Of a DNA stretch of 64,000 bases, positions 23,181-34,743 are shown one piece after another. Each line of letters opens with the position of its first letter. Within the stretch, counting starts at the first letter, position 1. This stretch comes from Branchiostoma floridae (lineage: Eukaryota > Chordata > Leptocardii > Amphioxiformes > Branchiostomatidae): contig NC_049983.1 in assembly GCF_000003815.2 (NCBI RefSeq), forward strand, positions 3,604,706-3,668,705, read 5' to 3'. Made by a program: the position numbers and the translations under genes. The notes below the pieces were generated by a model, which was given only the letters and a program-made list of their open reading frames with translations, was not told where the DNA came from and searched no databases.

Positions 23181-24045
23181 TTAACCCTATCCAGACTGGG
23201 GGGGGGGGGGGGCTAAAAGTGCCCGCGGCAACTTTGACCCCCTATAGCTCCCAAACGGCTTGTGCTAGAACAACCAAACTTGGTGAGTTTTCCTAAAATA
23301 TTGTTGGCAACAATTTGAGAAAAAATGGGTAAGTTTATGATTTTTCGTGTTGCCATGGCAACGGGTTAGTGAAAGGCAAATTTTACAAAAATCACTAATT
23401 TTGGTTTAAACAATGGGATTTTAAGATTTTCTTGCTAAACTAAACATCATTTCATATATCATTAATATCTAAGAGTTCTTAGTTGAACATTTATAATCAA
23501 ATATTCATAAATTATGCCAATGAGATGACGTAATTGGTCAAAATCCAAGATGGCCGACAATATCATGATGAAAAGTATAACAAGCTTATTTTCACTCAAA
23601 TTTCATCACTGCTTGGTATTTTTTTTAACAGAAATCATTCATTTGAACGTTTTTAATCCATTTCCAAGGGGTTTTAGCGTTATATGTTAAAAAAAATGTA
23701 TCTTGAAAATTTAAGGTTGATAATCCATGATGGCGGATAGCTAAACTACAGATGACGTCATTCTATGACGTCATTTTGACGTCGTTGCGTCGACTTTTGA
23801 CAACAGAAGTCTTATAACACTTAAATATTAATAAGAAACCTTTATTGGTAACTTTTTGAATGAGATGTTTAGGTATTATGGGAATTCCCCGTTTTAGCCA
23901 AAAATATCAATTATTGACGTCATAATTACGTCATATTACGTCATAATGATATAAAAATTGCAGGAATTATAAAACTCGATGAGCACAACCTTCCCTTAAA
24001 ATTTGGTGATCGTACGGTAAGTCGTTTTGAAAATACGAAGGGGGG
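23181..24045 (+). mobile_element. piggyBac-like MITE, copy 1 (3' end lost)
   Basis: Starts TTAACCCTATCCAGACTGGG, followed by a long G run. The body is shared with the copies at 51321, 53885 and 60929, including TTGCCATGGCAACGGG and several TGACGTCA motifs. The right end stops in GAAGGGGGG without the inverted terminus. The matching place in the right arm (about 42655-42720) has no element, so this is an insertion that post-dates the inverted duplication and later lost its 3' end. Confidence 0.85.
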
Positions 24046-26538
24046 GATTCTACTACCAACTCACTCAGCCTATTAAGTACACTCGCTCAGAAGGTAATGT
24101 TTTCGGTAGCATTTGTGTATATGTATGTGTGCGTGTATGTATGTATGGATGAACAGCAAAACGATATATTGAGTTCTGCACATGATATGATTGTGATTTT
24201 ACTGGTAGATATTCAATTTACAAAAGGGAGTAAGTATTGTAGGTTTTGAACCCTATCGGTTTACTTCTGGTACTGCAGGAGCAGGTTTAAATTAGTTTTT
24301 GACTTTCAAAGAGAAAAACTCAATAAGGTGCTGACGGATCTTCGTGACATTTGTTATGTAGATGGCTTCTATCATGTTTGATATGGTTGGTACATGATGG
24401 CAAATGATAAGTGGTAATCATGCAAATCAGAATCTAACTTACATAGTTAATAAGGAAATTGTATAAACCAGGTTAGGACCAACTGAACGTCAAATCTATG
24501 TGACAGAGAAATAGAAGTACATTTGTAGATAAGAAATATGCAAATGGAGACCAAATTTCCATAATGTATGAGTTATTCAATGTGGTAAATGACGAGAAAT
24601 CCAATGGATAAGGATGTGAAGGTTACCGGCATTGAGTATGCATTATGAATGAGGGCCTCATTTGCATATAAGAAATTTAAATGCTTAAAAGCATTTTTCT
24701 TAATTTTAAATAAGATTTTCAACTTCTGCTGTTTGGTACAGGAGACTGTCAACTTACTAATATCATTTATACAAAGGAGGGGCTTATTTGCACAAACATA
24801 TCTCAATGAAAATGGCACAATACATCATTCGTAAAGGTTAGAATCATTTGGTGAAGGTAGGAGGTCATGGAACTCTAGTTGACTTTTTAGTTAACTTTGA
24901 TCAATTTACATATGATAACTAGATTTAAAAAAATCAGAATGCATAAATTCTTTTGCCTCTGATTCATTAGCACACATCAAGATACTCTTTAAAATATCCA
25001 ACACGCAATTCAGTCTATAGTTGCGATATGAGAGGATAGTATATACACATTTTTTCAGCTGAAAGAAGCATTTTCAAACTTTCGTAATTACCAAATGATA
25101 AAAGAAGAAAAATAGTTTCCATATTTTTAGAATGCTGTTCCATCCCTGGTGAATCACTGCTTCAAGGAAAATCGAGCTATTTTTTTCACTGTATTCGTTT
25201 GAGCTTTAGCGTATCTTGAATACATCTGGATGATATTTAGTACGTGAGTGGGTTGATTTTTGGCTATGTGGCTTGCCTTGAGACTGCAGCAGAACACCCT
25301 TTTTAATATCTTTTTTCCAGGACTTTCTATTATCTTGATTTTTTTCTAAACAAACTTTGATGTAAGGAAACGTCATCTAGGCTAAATGTATAGATTATGT
25401 CAGTGTGGTGGTAATTTGCATTCGATGGAATACAAATATAATATAGACCTTTTCTAACGGGAATTTGTTTTATGAAATTCTTGATTTTGATGATGATGAA
25501 GATATGAATTTGGCACAGAGAGTCATCATTCAAAATCATTACACCAAAATGAGACAAGATGAAACAAGAAGTTTACAAAACCCAAATCTTTCATGGGGTT
25601 TAAGATGTTTCTAATAATAAATGCGTGTTTGGCAGACTTACCTGATGAAAAGAATTAGAATAAAGTACCAAGCATACACAAGTAAAAATCTGTTGCATTC
25701 TTTTTACTTTTGACATTGTAAAGGTTTTCTAGTCAATGAATCAGCCTTTGGAAGTACTGAGAGACCGTGGAGTGAATTATTTTTGGTTGGTGTTGTTAGG
25801 TTAATTTTTGAAGACTTGGGGATAGTGGTAAGATACTTTCTTTTGATTTATGAAAAAGTAACAGAGTTTGTTTCATCATTTTTTGGATATTTGTGTAGAA
25901 TTTGTGAAAAGACGTACTCCAAAAGCAGGTACTCAAGCAGGTGTGTATGATTTTTGAAACGGCCAAACGTTTCAGATAGAATTATCTATCTTTAAGTCGT
26001 TACATATTTGTAGTTGTCCAAGATCGGACTTACATGACCACTTGCTGCACATGTAACCGTTAGTCTAGACATCATAATTGAACATAGTGACAATTGAATA
26101 TAGTGACAATAAAAACAGGACACTGCCGTCTGCTTATTAAACATGGGTAGGTAACAGCAGTTAGTAGGCTTTTGTGGACGAATGGCTACTACTTTTGGTT
26201 AGTATTGACACTATAGTTTGGTAAATCACAATTTACGTGAAGTGTTTTATTTGTAGCGTAGAATTTGATCATTTTTCACAGGCACCCACACTGTTGTGGA
26301 ATCAAAGCTTTTAGTGCAATAAAATATATCTGCATTTGTAAAGCATGTATTTCTGTTCTATTAAAATGGTTTATGTTAAAGAGAAACATAATTGGTTTCA
26401 GCACTTTTTTAGTACAAAAGAATAGGTTAAATATTGAAGAAAGCAAAAATTTTTCTTTTCCGTAAATCTGCAATTTCATTGTAATGTTGGCGGTTAGAGG
26501 TTTTAAGTTATACATATCGGGGGGGGGGGGGGTATTTG
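24046..26538. other. 3' flank of the left LRR gene
   Basis: Noncoding and AT-rich; mirrored by about 40450-42650. It contains part of a dispersed repeat (about 24240-24340) related to 42300-42460 and 50430-50540. A TTTATT at about 26247 (AATAAA on the minus strand) could serve as polyadenylation signal for the left LRR gene. A run of 14 G lies at about 26520-26533 directly downstream of the stop codon. Confidence 0.4.
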
Positions 26539-29500
26539 CTATGATGTGTTACGGATTCCCTCCCCTGATATCTCCCATGGCCAGTAGGTGTTAGGCAGTG
26601 TGACTAGAGGAATGGTAGCACGCCTTGGTGTGTTACGGACTTCCTCCCCTGATATCTCCCATGGCCAGTAGGTGTTAGGCAGTGTGACTGGGGGAAGGGA
26701 TGCACGCCTTGGTGTGTTACGGACTTCCTCCCCTGATATCTCCCATGGCCAGTAGGTGTTAGGCAGTGTGACTGGGGGAAGGGATGCACGCCTTGGTGTG
26801 TTACGGACTTCCTCACCTGATATCTCCCATGGCCAGTAGGTGTTAGGCAGTGTGACTGGGGGAAGGGATGCACGCCTTGGTGTGTTACGGACTTCCTCCC
26901 CTGATATCTCCCATGGCCAGTAGGTGTTAGGCAGTGTGACTAGGGGAAGGGGTGTACGCCTTGGTGTGTTACGGACTTCCTCCCCTAATATCTCCTCTGA
27001 CCAGTAGGTGTTAGGCAGTGTGACTGGGGGAAGGGATGCACGCCTTGGTGTGTTACGGACTTCCTCCCCTGATATCTCCCATGGCCAGTAGGTGTTAGGC
27101 AGTGTGACTAGGGGAAGGGGTGTACGCCTTGGTGTGTTACAGACTTCCTCCCCTGATATTTCCCATGGCGAGTAGGTGTTAGGCAGTGTGACTGGGGGAA
27201 GGGATGTACGCCTTGGTGTGTTACGGACTTCCTCCCCTGATATCTCCCATGGCGAGTAGGTGTTAGGCAGTGTGACTGGGGGAAGGGATGCACGCCTTGG
27301 TGTGTTACGGACTTCCTCCCCTAATATCTCCTCTGGACAGTAAGTGTTAGGCAGTGTGACTGGGGGAATGGAGGCACGCCTTGGTGTGTTACGGACTTCC
27401 TCCCCTGATATCTCCCATGGCCAGTAGGTGTTAGGCAGTGTGACTAGGGGAAGGGGTGTACGCCTTGGTGTGTTACGGACTTCCTCCCCTGATATCTCCC
27501 ATGGCCAGTAGGTGTTAGGCAGTGTGACCAGAGGAAGCGAGGGACGTCGTGGTGTGCTATGGGTTTCCTCCCGTAGGATACCCATAGTACAATAGGCATC
27601 AGGCGATGCGAGGATAGCGATATGAGCTTCGGTGACGTGTCGACCCATTGACAGAACTGCATCTGTGACGTTGACGTAGGTCCTTAAACCTTGGTCAGAA
27701 GGCTGGGAAACCAAAGCAGTCCTCAACTGTCTACGGGCCCTTATACCCTGGACTTCGGAGGCGTTTCTGTAAAAGTTGTTAATCTGGGCCTTGGTCTCTT
27801 CAGACGATCCATATGTGGCGACGGGTCTTATATACGGGTGTCTGCTTGAAGTTGTAGTGTTATTCTGGGCTGTCCGTCTATTCTGCAGCCGCCCCCTATT
27901 GCCAAGGACATGAAGCGAAAACTCGGCAAAATCATCATAGAAAGGCATGGGTCCGCTCTCCTCATCATCTGGGATCTCACTGTAGGTATGTCGTGAGGAA
28001 GGCAGAGGGCGCTGTGGAGAGGCTTCTTGATCTAGGAACTCCCTGTGTGTGTGCGGGAGAACAGGCAGGGGGCGCTGTGCGGCTGCTATGTGATCGGGGA
28101 TCTCACTGTAGGCGGGCTCGAAGGACAGCACAGCCGGCAATGACCTACAGGATGTCGCATTGTCTGCGGAGCCCCAGCGTGTGAATGTTACAGTAGGAAG
28201 AGAAGATGACCGTACTACTCCGGAAATTGCGTGTTCTGGAATCTCCCAGTATGTATTTGGGAGACCAGGCAAAGGCCTGTTTGCAGCCGCTATGTCATCT
28301 GGGATCTCACAGTAAGTAGGCTGGACGGAATGCAGGACAGCGGGCAATGACCTACAGGACGCTACGTCATCCGACATCACCTCTCTCGAACATGTAGGGA
28401 GGGAAGCTGACCTGATCAAACCGGGAAATGCAACCGCAGCTGGATCTGTTAAAATGTGTACATTGTTGCTGGCCCCCACATCATCAGCGTTAAAATATGC
28501 TGAGCGCAGCTTTAATACCAAAACCACAAAGGACAACAGTACCAAAAAGGACACTACTGAGACAACTACTGGTATGAGACCATGATCTGTTGCTGACGGC
28601 ACCTCTGGTCTAGGTGTGATGCTTAATTGCGGTGTTGAGGTATCTGCCCAGTGTGTCAGGCTGCTGGAGTTTTCAGTGTCTCCTCTGTAAGTGTTTTCTG
28701 TGGTGTGTGTATGACACTGAGCCTGGGAAGCGGTGAAGAACAACTCCGCGTGTTTATCTTGGGCGAGGAGAATGCAGGTGATGTTTTTTGGATTGTCATG
28801 GGTAGTGTTGTTTTGGCTACATCCTGGCTCTGTGGTTGTGTGTGTGTTTGTGCTACGTGCTTGGAAAAACGACAATGCAACACCTTCAAAGGTTGTATTC
28901 CTTGTGGTCATGGAAACCAGTCGGAAGACTGAGTTTCCCACGAGGCCTACCGTAATGCCCCCATCGTATTCCCAAACCTGCCTGCACTGCTCAAGCGTGT
29001 TTGGAACAGGCTTGTCTCCCAAAGAGTCATCAGTAGCTAAGACAACTACAGGGGCCTGGATGGGAATCACATTCAGTGAACGACCCGGAGGCAAAGTGCC
29101 ACAAGACATGCCAGGGTTGACACGTATCAGCTTGACGTTGCGAGGCACACTGTCCGATGAGTCAAACATCCACCCAAACGAGAGTTTATTAGCATTATGC
29201 CTGACACAGAAGATGAATTTTGACACCTCAACAACCAATGTTACTGCCCTGCTGATTTGATTTCCTAACCGGTGCAGGCTCCACATCATTGCATGTGGCT
29301 TTGCATCATAGACAGATGCCAACACTTCACTGCTGATATGGAGCCTTAACAGCGAAATCTGTCCCCGAAAAACCGATTCATCCAAACATGACAGAGCATT
29401 GCCACTCAGGTCTAACCTCCCCAGTTGTATGTGTCGAAATGACTCAGGAGAAATGCTATTAATTGCATTTGAGCTTAGGTTCATGATCAAGCTACCTTTC

Positions 29501-30060
29501 AGTCCAAAGAGCCAAGCAGAGTCAACAACCTGTAACAGATTGTTATCCAGATCCAACGAGTGTAGGCAGGTCAGGTGTACGAAACTCCCTGGCTCTATAT
29601 CCTTGATTTTGTTTAGACTCTCCAACCCAGTGAACCAGGTCTGTTTTACATTTGTAAACCTATTCGAATCTAGGGACAGTTTTTCGAGACCTGAAACCCC
29701 AGAGAATGTATCGTTCTCCATGTCTGTAATTCTTGCATCTATTAAGGCCAAAGTGTCGATAACAGTATGGTCGAGCATTGTCAAGGTCTTTGCCGATAGG
29801 ATGTTGAATGGGTGTCCTCTAATGGCAACGTTTTTAACCCCAGCAAAGAAAGAAAAAGGACTTCTAGTGAAAACAGCCTCATTCAGGACCTTACATATGC
29901 GACATGCTGACAGACCAGGCATCCAAGTGTTCAAACCTACCTTACGTCTGCCAGACATACATTCTTGCCATCCGGCTTTCCTACACTGATTGACATGCGG
30001 GCTACTTGTAACTGCACAGGCTAAGAGAAGCAACAACGACATGACAGCTTTCTCCTTCAT
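26539..30060 (-). CDS. LRR single-pass transmembrane receptor with repeat-rich signalling tail (left copy, 1173 aa)
   Basis: Single-exon frame. Signal peptide at residues 1-20 (MKEKAVMSLLLLLACAVTSS); Cys-rich N-terminal cap; about six leucine-rich repeats at residues 90-240 (for example LHSLDLDNNLLQVV and LGRLDLSGNALSCL); a further ectodomain with N-glycosylation sequons; a transmembrane helix at about 491-515 (GLIPVVVSVVSFLVLLSFVV), then basic residues. The cytoplasmic tail is about 655 residues. It has PTYCEIPDD, NTYWEIPE, PAYSEIPDH and HTYSEIPDD (YxEI motifs at about 580-695), RPLPGLP and RPLPVLP (class I SH3 ligands), then twelve 28-residue units from about 843 to the end. Compared with the right copy it lacks 7 residues inside one LRR (SLNKIKDI against SLLALVLSNNNIKDI). 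The start is supported by ATG at the position homologous to GTG in the other copy. The ligand is unknown; the extracellular-LRR receptor class is clear, the pathway is inferred. Confidence 0.85.
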   Translation of the reverse strand: MKEKAVMSLLLLLACAVTSSPHVNQCRKAGWQECMSGRRKVGLNTWMPGLSACRICKVLNEAVFTRSPFSFFAGVKNVAIRGHPFNILSAKTLTMLDHTVIDTLALIDARITDMENDTFSGVSGLEKLSLDSNRFTNVKQTWFTGLESLNKIKDIEPGSFVHLTCLHSLDLDNNLLQVVDSAWLFGLKGSLIMNLSSNAINSISPESFRHIQLGRLDLSGNALSCLDESVFRGQISLLRLHISSEVLASVYDAKPHAMMWSLHRLGNQISRAVTLVVEVSKFIFCVRHNANKLSFGWMFDSSDSVPRNVKLIRVNPGMSCGTLPPGRSLNVIPIQAPVVVLATDDSLGDKPVPNTLEQCRQVWEYDGGITVGLVGNSVFRLVSMTTRNTTFEGVALSFFQARSTNTHTTTEPGCSQNNTTHDNPKNITCILLAQDKHAELFFTASQAQCHTHTTENTYRGDTENSSSLTHWADTSTPQLSITPRPEVPSATDHGLIPVVVSVVSFLVLLSFVVLVLKLRSAYFNADDVGASNNVHILTDPAAVAFPGLIRSASLPTCSREVMSDDVASCRSLPAVLHSVQPTYCEIPDDIAAANRPLPGLPNTYWEIPEHAISGVVRSSSLPTVTFTRWGSADNATSCRSLPAVLSFEPAYSEIPDHIAAAQRPLPVLPHTHREFLDQEASPQRPLPSSRHTYSEIPDDEESGPMPFYDDFAEFSLHVLGNRGRLQNRRTAQNNTTTSSRHPYIRPVATYGSSEETKAQINNFYRNASEVQGIRARRQLRTALVSQPSDQGLRTYVNVTDAVLSMGRHVTEAHIAILASPDAYCTMGILREETHSTPRRPSLPLVTLPNTYWPWEISGEEVRNTPRRTPLPLVTLPNTYWPWEISGEEVRNTPRRASIPPVTLPNTYCPEEILGEEVRNTPRRASLPPVTLPNTYSPWEISGEEVRNTPRRTSLPPVTLPNTYSPWEISGEEVCNTPRRTPLPLVTLPNTYWPWEISGEEVRNTPRRASLPPVTLPNTYWSEEILGEEVRNTPRRTPLPLVTLPNTYWPWEISGEEVRNTPRRASLPPVTLPNTYWPWEISGEEVRNTPRRASLPPVTLPNTYWPWEISGEEVRNTPRRASLPPVTLPNTYWPWEISGEEVRNTPRRATIPLVTLPNTYWPWEISGEGIRNTS
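26545..27545 (-). repeat. 84-bp coding tandem array, left receptor (12 units of 28 aa)
   Basis: Each unit reads approximately SGEEVRNTPRRASLP, then PVTLPNTYWPWEI. Variants at the serine position are RRTPLP (three units), RRTSLP (two), RRASIP and RRATIP. Tyrosine-region variants are NTYCPEEIL, NTYSPWEIS and NTYWSEEIL. The unit length is a multiple of 3, so gain or loss of units keeps the frame. Confidence 0.95.
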
Positions 30061-30288
30061 GCCACCACTTGTCTAGAAGTATCTTATCCTTTCATACAAA
30101 TAACGACTAGTCTGGTTGCCGAACTGTTTCCAGGACTTACTCAAGCCAGCTACTTGGCTCCAGGGCCAACATGCCACCCGAGGAAATTCTAAATCAGAGC
30201 CCGCTGAGTTTACCCGATATGGACATTATTGAGATCGAGGGTCTGACATTCAGGCTAAGTAATGATCCGTCACTTACCTGCAGTTGAC

Positions 30289-30342
30289 GTCTGTGTACGT
30301 GTTCCGCACGTCTTTAAACATCAGAAACGAGCTGTGAAGAAA
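30289..30342 (-). promoter_or_regulatory. Candidate 5' exon of left LRR gene
   Basis: On the minus strand an acceptor-like CTTCACAG is followed by about 53 bases ending CAACTGCAG and a donor GTAAGTG. The same block with the same borders is present in the right arm (36474-36526). The next acceptor candidate is CTGGAAACAG/TTCGGC just upstream of the receptor ATG. In the left copy the frame through the junction is stopped before the ATG, so this would be a 5' UTR exon. Confidence 0.45.
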
Positions 30343-30499
30343 GAAAGAGATCTCAATCTGATTTAGCTCATCGAAAATGTATTTTACACTGGTCATAACA
30401 GAGACGATTTAGACTCTAGATACAGTAGTTGTCGGCTCATTGTACAGGGGAAATCCCTCCTGGATGTCTTGGCGATCAAAATCAAATTTAGGCTCTGGC

Positions 30500-30660
30500 T
30501 AAACGCTGTAACGTTTTCCAGCAGAGTGCCAAGCGGGTGAGCGATACAGTCGGGATTTGAACTTACAGCTTCGTGCTCCAGACTCCAGACGAAGGGCCGT
30601 TAACCACAGGACTCTGCACGCTGCTGTCGGTCGACTGAGAGCTCCTTTTCTTAGTTGTAA
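30500..30660 (-). repeat. tRNA-derived SINE-like element, left arm
   Basis: On the minus strand a Pol III-like box B (AAGTTCAAATCCC) lies about 45 bases downstream of a box A-like GTGGTTAACGGCC. It continues into a tail containing TTGGCACTCTGCTGGAAAACG. Mirrored at 36180-36330. It does not fold as an intact tRNA. Confidence 0.55.
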
Positions 30661-32791
30661 CAATAATTCTTCGTATATGCACGTAACAAGCTCTACACAA
30701 CACAACCGACTGTGGCGGCGTCTATGCGTACACTGCGATCATTTACCAGACTAATAATTTGGCAGTGTCATGTCCGTACCCTTAGAGCACTGGATCATGG
30801 AAATGAAGTTTCTAGTACCCGGGGGTTGTTATTGTATAAGAGCTGCGCATAAACGTGCTTCCTTATCTTCAGACTAATCTCATGAAGTACCAATGACTAC
30901 TCAAGTAAAAATAAGGTATTTGCACTGTATAGTTCACAAGAAGCGACTGTGTGGTTTGTTTGTTTCAGAGTCGGAACATATCATTATCACGAGACAGCAT
31001 GTGTAAATTTCTGAAATGTAGCTTTTTCGTTCACAGTCCGAAGCGGGTTGTAATTGTCATTAACTGCAAAATGTTTATGTTCTTCATTTCTTAGTAATTA
31101 TTTTTGTCTAAGAGATTTGATGCTTCAGAAATATTTCAACGTAATTTCAACCTTTAAATATTTGTCCAGTTGCGTAAACCTTTGCAAATATTCATGATTG
31201 AGCATATGACATTTTCAATTTTTTCTTCCATTATTTGTCACCTTTGGGTTGTTATGGTATAAGATCTGCGGCTTAACGTGCCTCTTTATCTTCAGACTAC
31301 TCTCATGAAGTAATATTGATAATTATTATTATTATTAATTTATTATAATTAATAATGATAGAGTCCATTCCAAGACACCATGCGGATGTTTGTGGCCATT
31401 GTTTAGAATTGATTTTAAAGTTTTGTAATTATATGTCTAGGACATTTGATACTTCAGAAATATTTGTAACACTGTTTCAACTTTATAAATATTTCCCTGG
31501 TCCTGTAAAACTTTGGAAATACTCATCGTGTGGAATTGGATACTTCTAATGGTTTCTAAATAATGATAACAGTATTCTACCATTATTTACCATTTTCTAC
31601 CATTTTTTGTAAATGGTTCAGTGGGCTGGGAAGATAGCAATTCACACATTCTTGCAAATTATGGTTGGGTGCCATGCAACAATGGCCCACCACAAAGGAT
31701 TCACCAGTGCCCAGCAGTGTAATCTAAAAATATACAGATACAACAATAGGGCTTACTTTTATGGGGGCAATAAACTAATTTAACCATTTGGCCAGGTTTA
31801 CCATTTTTCGTAAATATATGTAAATGTGAAATAATCACAGAGAGGTTTCACAATGATTCTAAATAAAGATATTTTGTACAGTTACTTTCAAAATGTTTCT
31901 AAAATATTCAAAGGAATTCAAATATATGAGTACTTTCTCAGTCAATCTTTTTGGAAATAATATAATTATTGTGGCTCAGATATTCTTTTGTTCAAAATAA
32001 TTCAGACTAATTATAAATATCGGTTAAAAACCCTCATGGTGTGTTGGAATGGACTCTAGTAATTCATTAGTAATTTATTATCATTTATATATTTACTAAT
32101 CAAGTAAATATAAGGTCTTTGCACTGTATACTTTACAAAAAGCAAAATGGCTGATTTCTTTGTTTGTCTTAGAGCCAGGACATGTCATTTTCATGTCTAT
32201 ATTTCTGAAATGTTGCGTAAATTCTTGTAATTGAATGAGATACAGGTTTTTCGTTCAAAGGCAACGAGAGGGTTGTCATTGTCATTACCTGCAAATGTTT
32301 TCTATTCCTTACTTTTCTTAGTTGTAATTATTTCGTCTAAGAGATTTGTTGCTTTGGAAATATTTTAACATTATTTCAACCTTCTGAATATTTCTCTAGT
32401 TGTGTAAACCTTTACAAATAGTTATGATGTAGCATATCATATTATTAATAGTTTCTTTCATAACCAAATTTACTATTAAGAAATGAGGCAAATAATTGTA
32501 CATATTTCCAAAATTGAAAGAATCGCATCGATGATTGAAAATCATTCTAATAATATTTTCGTAAAATTTAAAAGAAAATCAAATTTTCAATTTCAATCAA
32601 GCTAAAAAAATGTGACAATACATATCAAATTTTAGGTTATTACAACTTATTCTAAAGCCCTCTCAGTTATTTAATGAGTCTCGTAGCCATCGAATCCTTG
32701 GGAAAGGCACTTAACTCGAGTTTCCTCACTTCACTCAGGTAAACATGAGCACCTAGCTTCGGCTAGGGTTGTCCCTCGGATAGGACGTTAA
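30661..32791. other. Noncoding inner part of left arm
   Basis: No gene seen. AT-rich, with internally similar stretches: TATAAGATCTGCGGCTTAACG at 31258 resembles TATAAGAGCTGCGCATAAACG at 30835, so the arm itself contains an older direct duplication. Mirrored by about 34744-36180. Confidence 0.45.
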
Positions 32792-34743
32792 AAGAACTGT
32801 TAAGCGTTACTTTCACCACTTGTAATTTGGCATCGCTACTGTCACTGTTCTTGTACTCTGTGGAAGGTGGTTTATTCTTGTCGGTAAATTCAGTAGCAAA
32901 CGTTGCCTTTGGAGTCCGATCGCAACATCTATATCAGGCACGTATAAGTCCAGGAATCGCCTTTTTTGCCTTGCAGTTGTTGTTTTCTTTACTTTCATAA
33001 GGGTTCATTGCTGTCATTTGTAGCGTATCTCGCGTAACGATATGTTTCACAATAATGACTGTATAAACGTTTACGTTACCAATAAATTAAGGTGCACTCT
33101 TACCACAGTTGTGTCAAACTTACGTCACTGCGGGGCTCGTTAACTGCGTCACCGTTTTGTTGTTTTCTCCATTTTTTTATAATTTAGATATTGCGTAATA
33201 CGCAAATGTATGACTTAGAAGACGAAAAAATACACAAAAAGTACAAAAATTATTTTTCTTGGACATGTTTTGAGTATCTTACGAACCCCGTAGTGACACA
33301 AGCATGACGCAAGTGCAGTGAGAGTGCCCCTTTACAAGTATATTATGCTTTCTACGTTATCCAGTAAACCCGGTAAACAAAAATTTCCCAATCTAAAGTT
33401 GCCTTTAGGTATTTACTCAATTAGCTAGATAATAAGCTAAAAACTGTAACTCTTAAACTTTACTTTCAAATCTAACTTTTTATCTAACTGTAAATCAATT
33501 CCAATTACAAGTCATACTTTGTGACCTAATTATGGTTTATGTCGGTTGTGATGTTTTCTGTGGTGTATGACTCGGTGTTTATATCGCATACAGGACACAT
33601 CCCATCGACCTATACCAAAAACTTACTTAAAAGCTAACATACTAATAACTGCCAAATTCAAAACACAATCCTGTACGCATCAACAACAAAATCAGCGTCT
33701 TAATCGAACGACACCAATGAAAACAACCACACAGCTTCACAATGGATACCTGAGACGCATACCATTGTACAAAGTGGGGCAGTGACAGCTGTGGACAGCT
33801 GACAACACGACATGCACATGACCCCATATCTGCTTGGAGATAAGTAATTAGCAAACCCCATGGCCTATAGGCTAGCTGTTCCACAACGCCAGGGAAATAG
33901 GGGTGATTTTTCAAATTATTACGTCGATAATGAAAACAGTTACCGTGAAAAAAACCCAAGGATCAAACACGTTCTAACCATTAACTGCATATGACTTTCA
34001 ACCGCGCAAAATGTTAACAGTATGCTATGTCAAACCAACCTCAATACTAGAAACGCAAAGCCGGAACGAGATGGCATATTCCGACGAGGACAACATCTGC
34101 TTGACGATATCCAACTACCACAAGGCTTAATGCGCGATCATAAGGAAGACCTGGACCACTATACCGGACGGCGTAGGGGTGAAAACTGAAATTATTTCAT
34201 CCATAATAAAAACAGCTACCGCGAAAAAAGTGCATCATTTCGCAATGGAGTACAGACGACATGCCAAACCACATACAATTGCGGCAAACGAAACATAGAG
34301 ATAGAGATGCGAACACTCAACGCTAAACCGTTCACAAGACTCTGTCGCTGGAGGTTACCCTCCAGTCGCAGATTAATAAACTATATGGTAAGAATTTTTT
34401 TTACTTAATGGTCACCACGTAAAAAGGCCTAAAGGTCATTTCAAAGTGTGACCTGAAGGCCACTCAAATATTATGGGTTATATTGTAACTGTAACAGCAT
34501 CTCTTCTCCCTAGGTCAGAAACATCATGATTGAGACCAGCTCAATTTCTCATTATGAGTGAGGACTTACTGACCCAACAGGCGAAACAGGGGTTACGAAG
34601 GCTGCTCGGGAAATTCCCTATCCCATTTAAGCCGGAATGGTTTGATCTTCTCACACCGGAAATGTCCCCTACTCTTTTCGCTAAGTGTGGCTGGTTCTTT
34701 TACGTGTCCCGGGTGTGGCTCTCCCAGAACACAGGACCTCAAT
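32792..34743. other. Spacer between the two arms (palindrome loop)
   Basis: About 1.95 kb not repeated between arms. No convincing gene. It contains an internal duplication (ATTACGTCGATAATGAAAACAG at about 33918 against ATTTCATCCATAATAAAAACAG at about 34194) and a copy of the dispersed repeat also at 6550. Its right edge, about 34690-34743, holds the rest of the SINE whose 3' part forms the inner edge of both arms (GTGGCTCTCCCAGAACACAGG). Confidence 0.6.

Larger units (their letters stand above)
20480..32791 (-). repeat. Left arm of a giant inverted duplication
   Basis: The reverse complement of this arm matches 34744-46010, block after block. The inner edge is CTAGCTTCGGCTAGGG at about 32755 against the same sequence inverted at about 34772. 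Next come a SINE, the candidate 5' exon, the LRR receptor gene and its 3' flank. A LINE (about 22600/43280) follows. The outermost block is CTGCAGTTACCTCTTAAACT at 20533 against 45900-45922 inverted. Blocks near the centre look more than 90% identical by eye, and the outer blocks are more diverged with indels. Confidence 0.9.

Noticed and set aside
26604-27662. Minus-strand repeat frames (HPFPQSHCLTPTGHGRYQ)
   Set aside because: They are the second reading frame of the 84-bp coding repeat, open only because the repeat lacks stops in that frame.
27993-29989. Long plus-strand frames opposite the left LRR gene
   Set aside because: They are antisense shadows of a well-supported receptor frame, and the mirrored ones exist on the other arm too.
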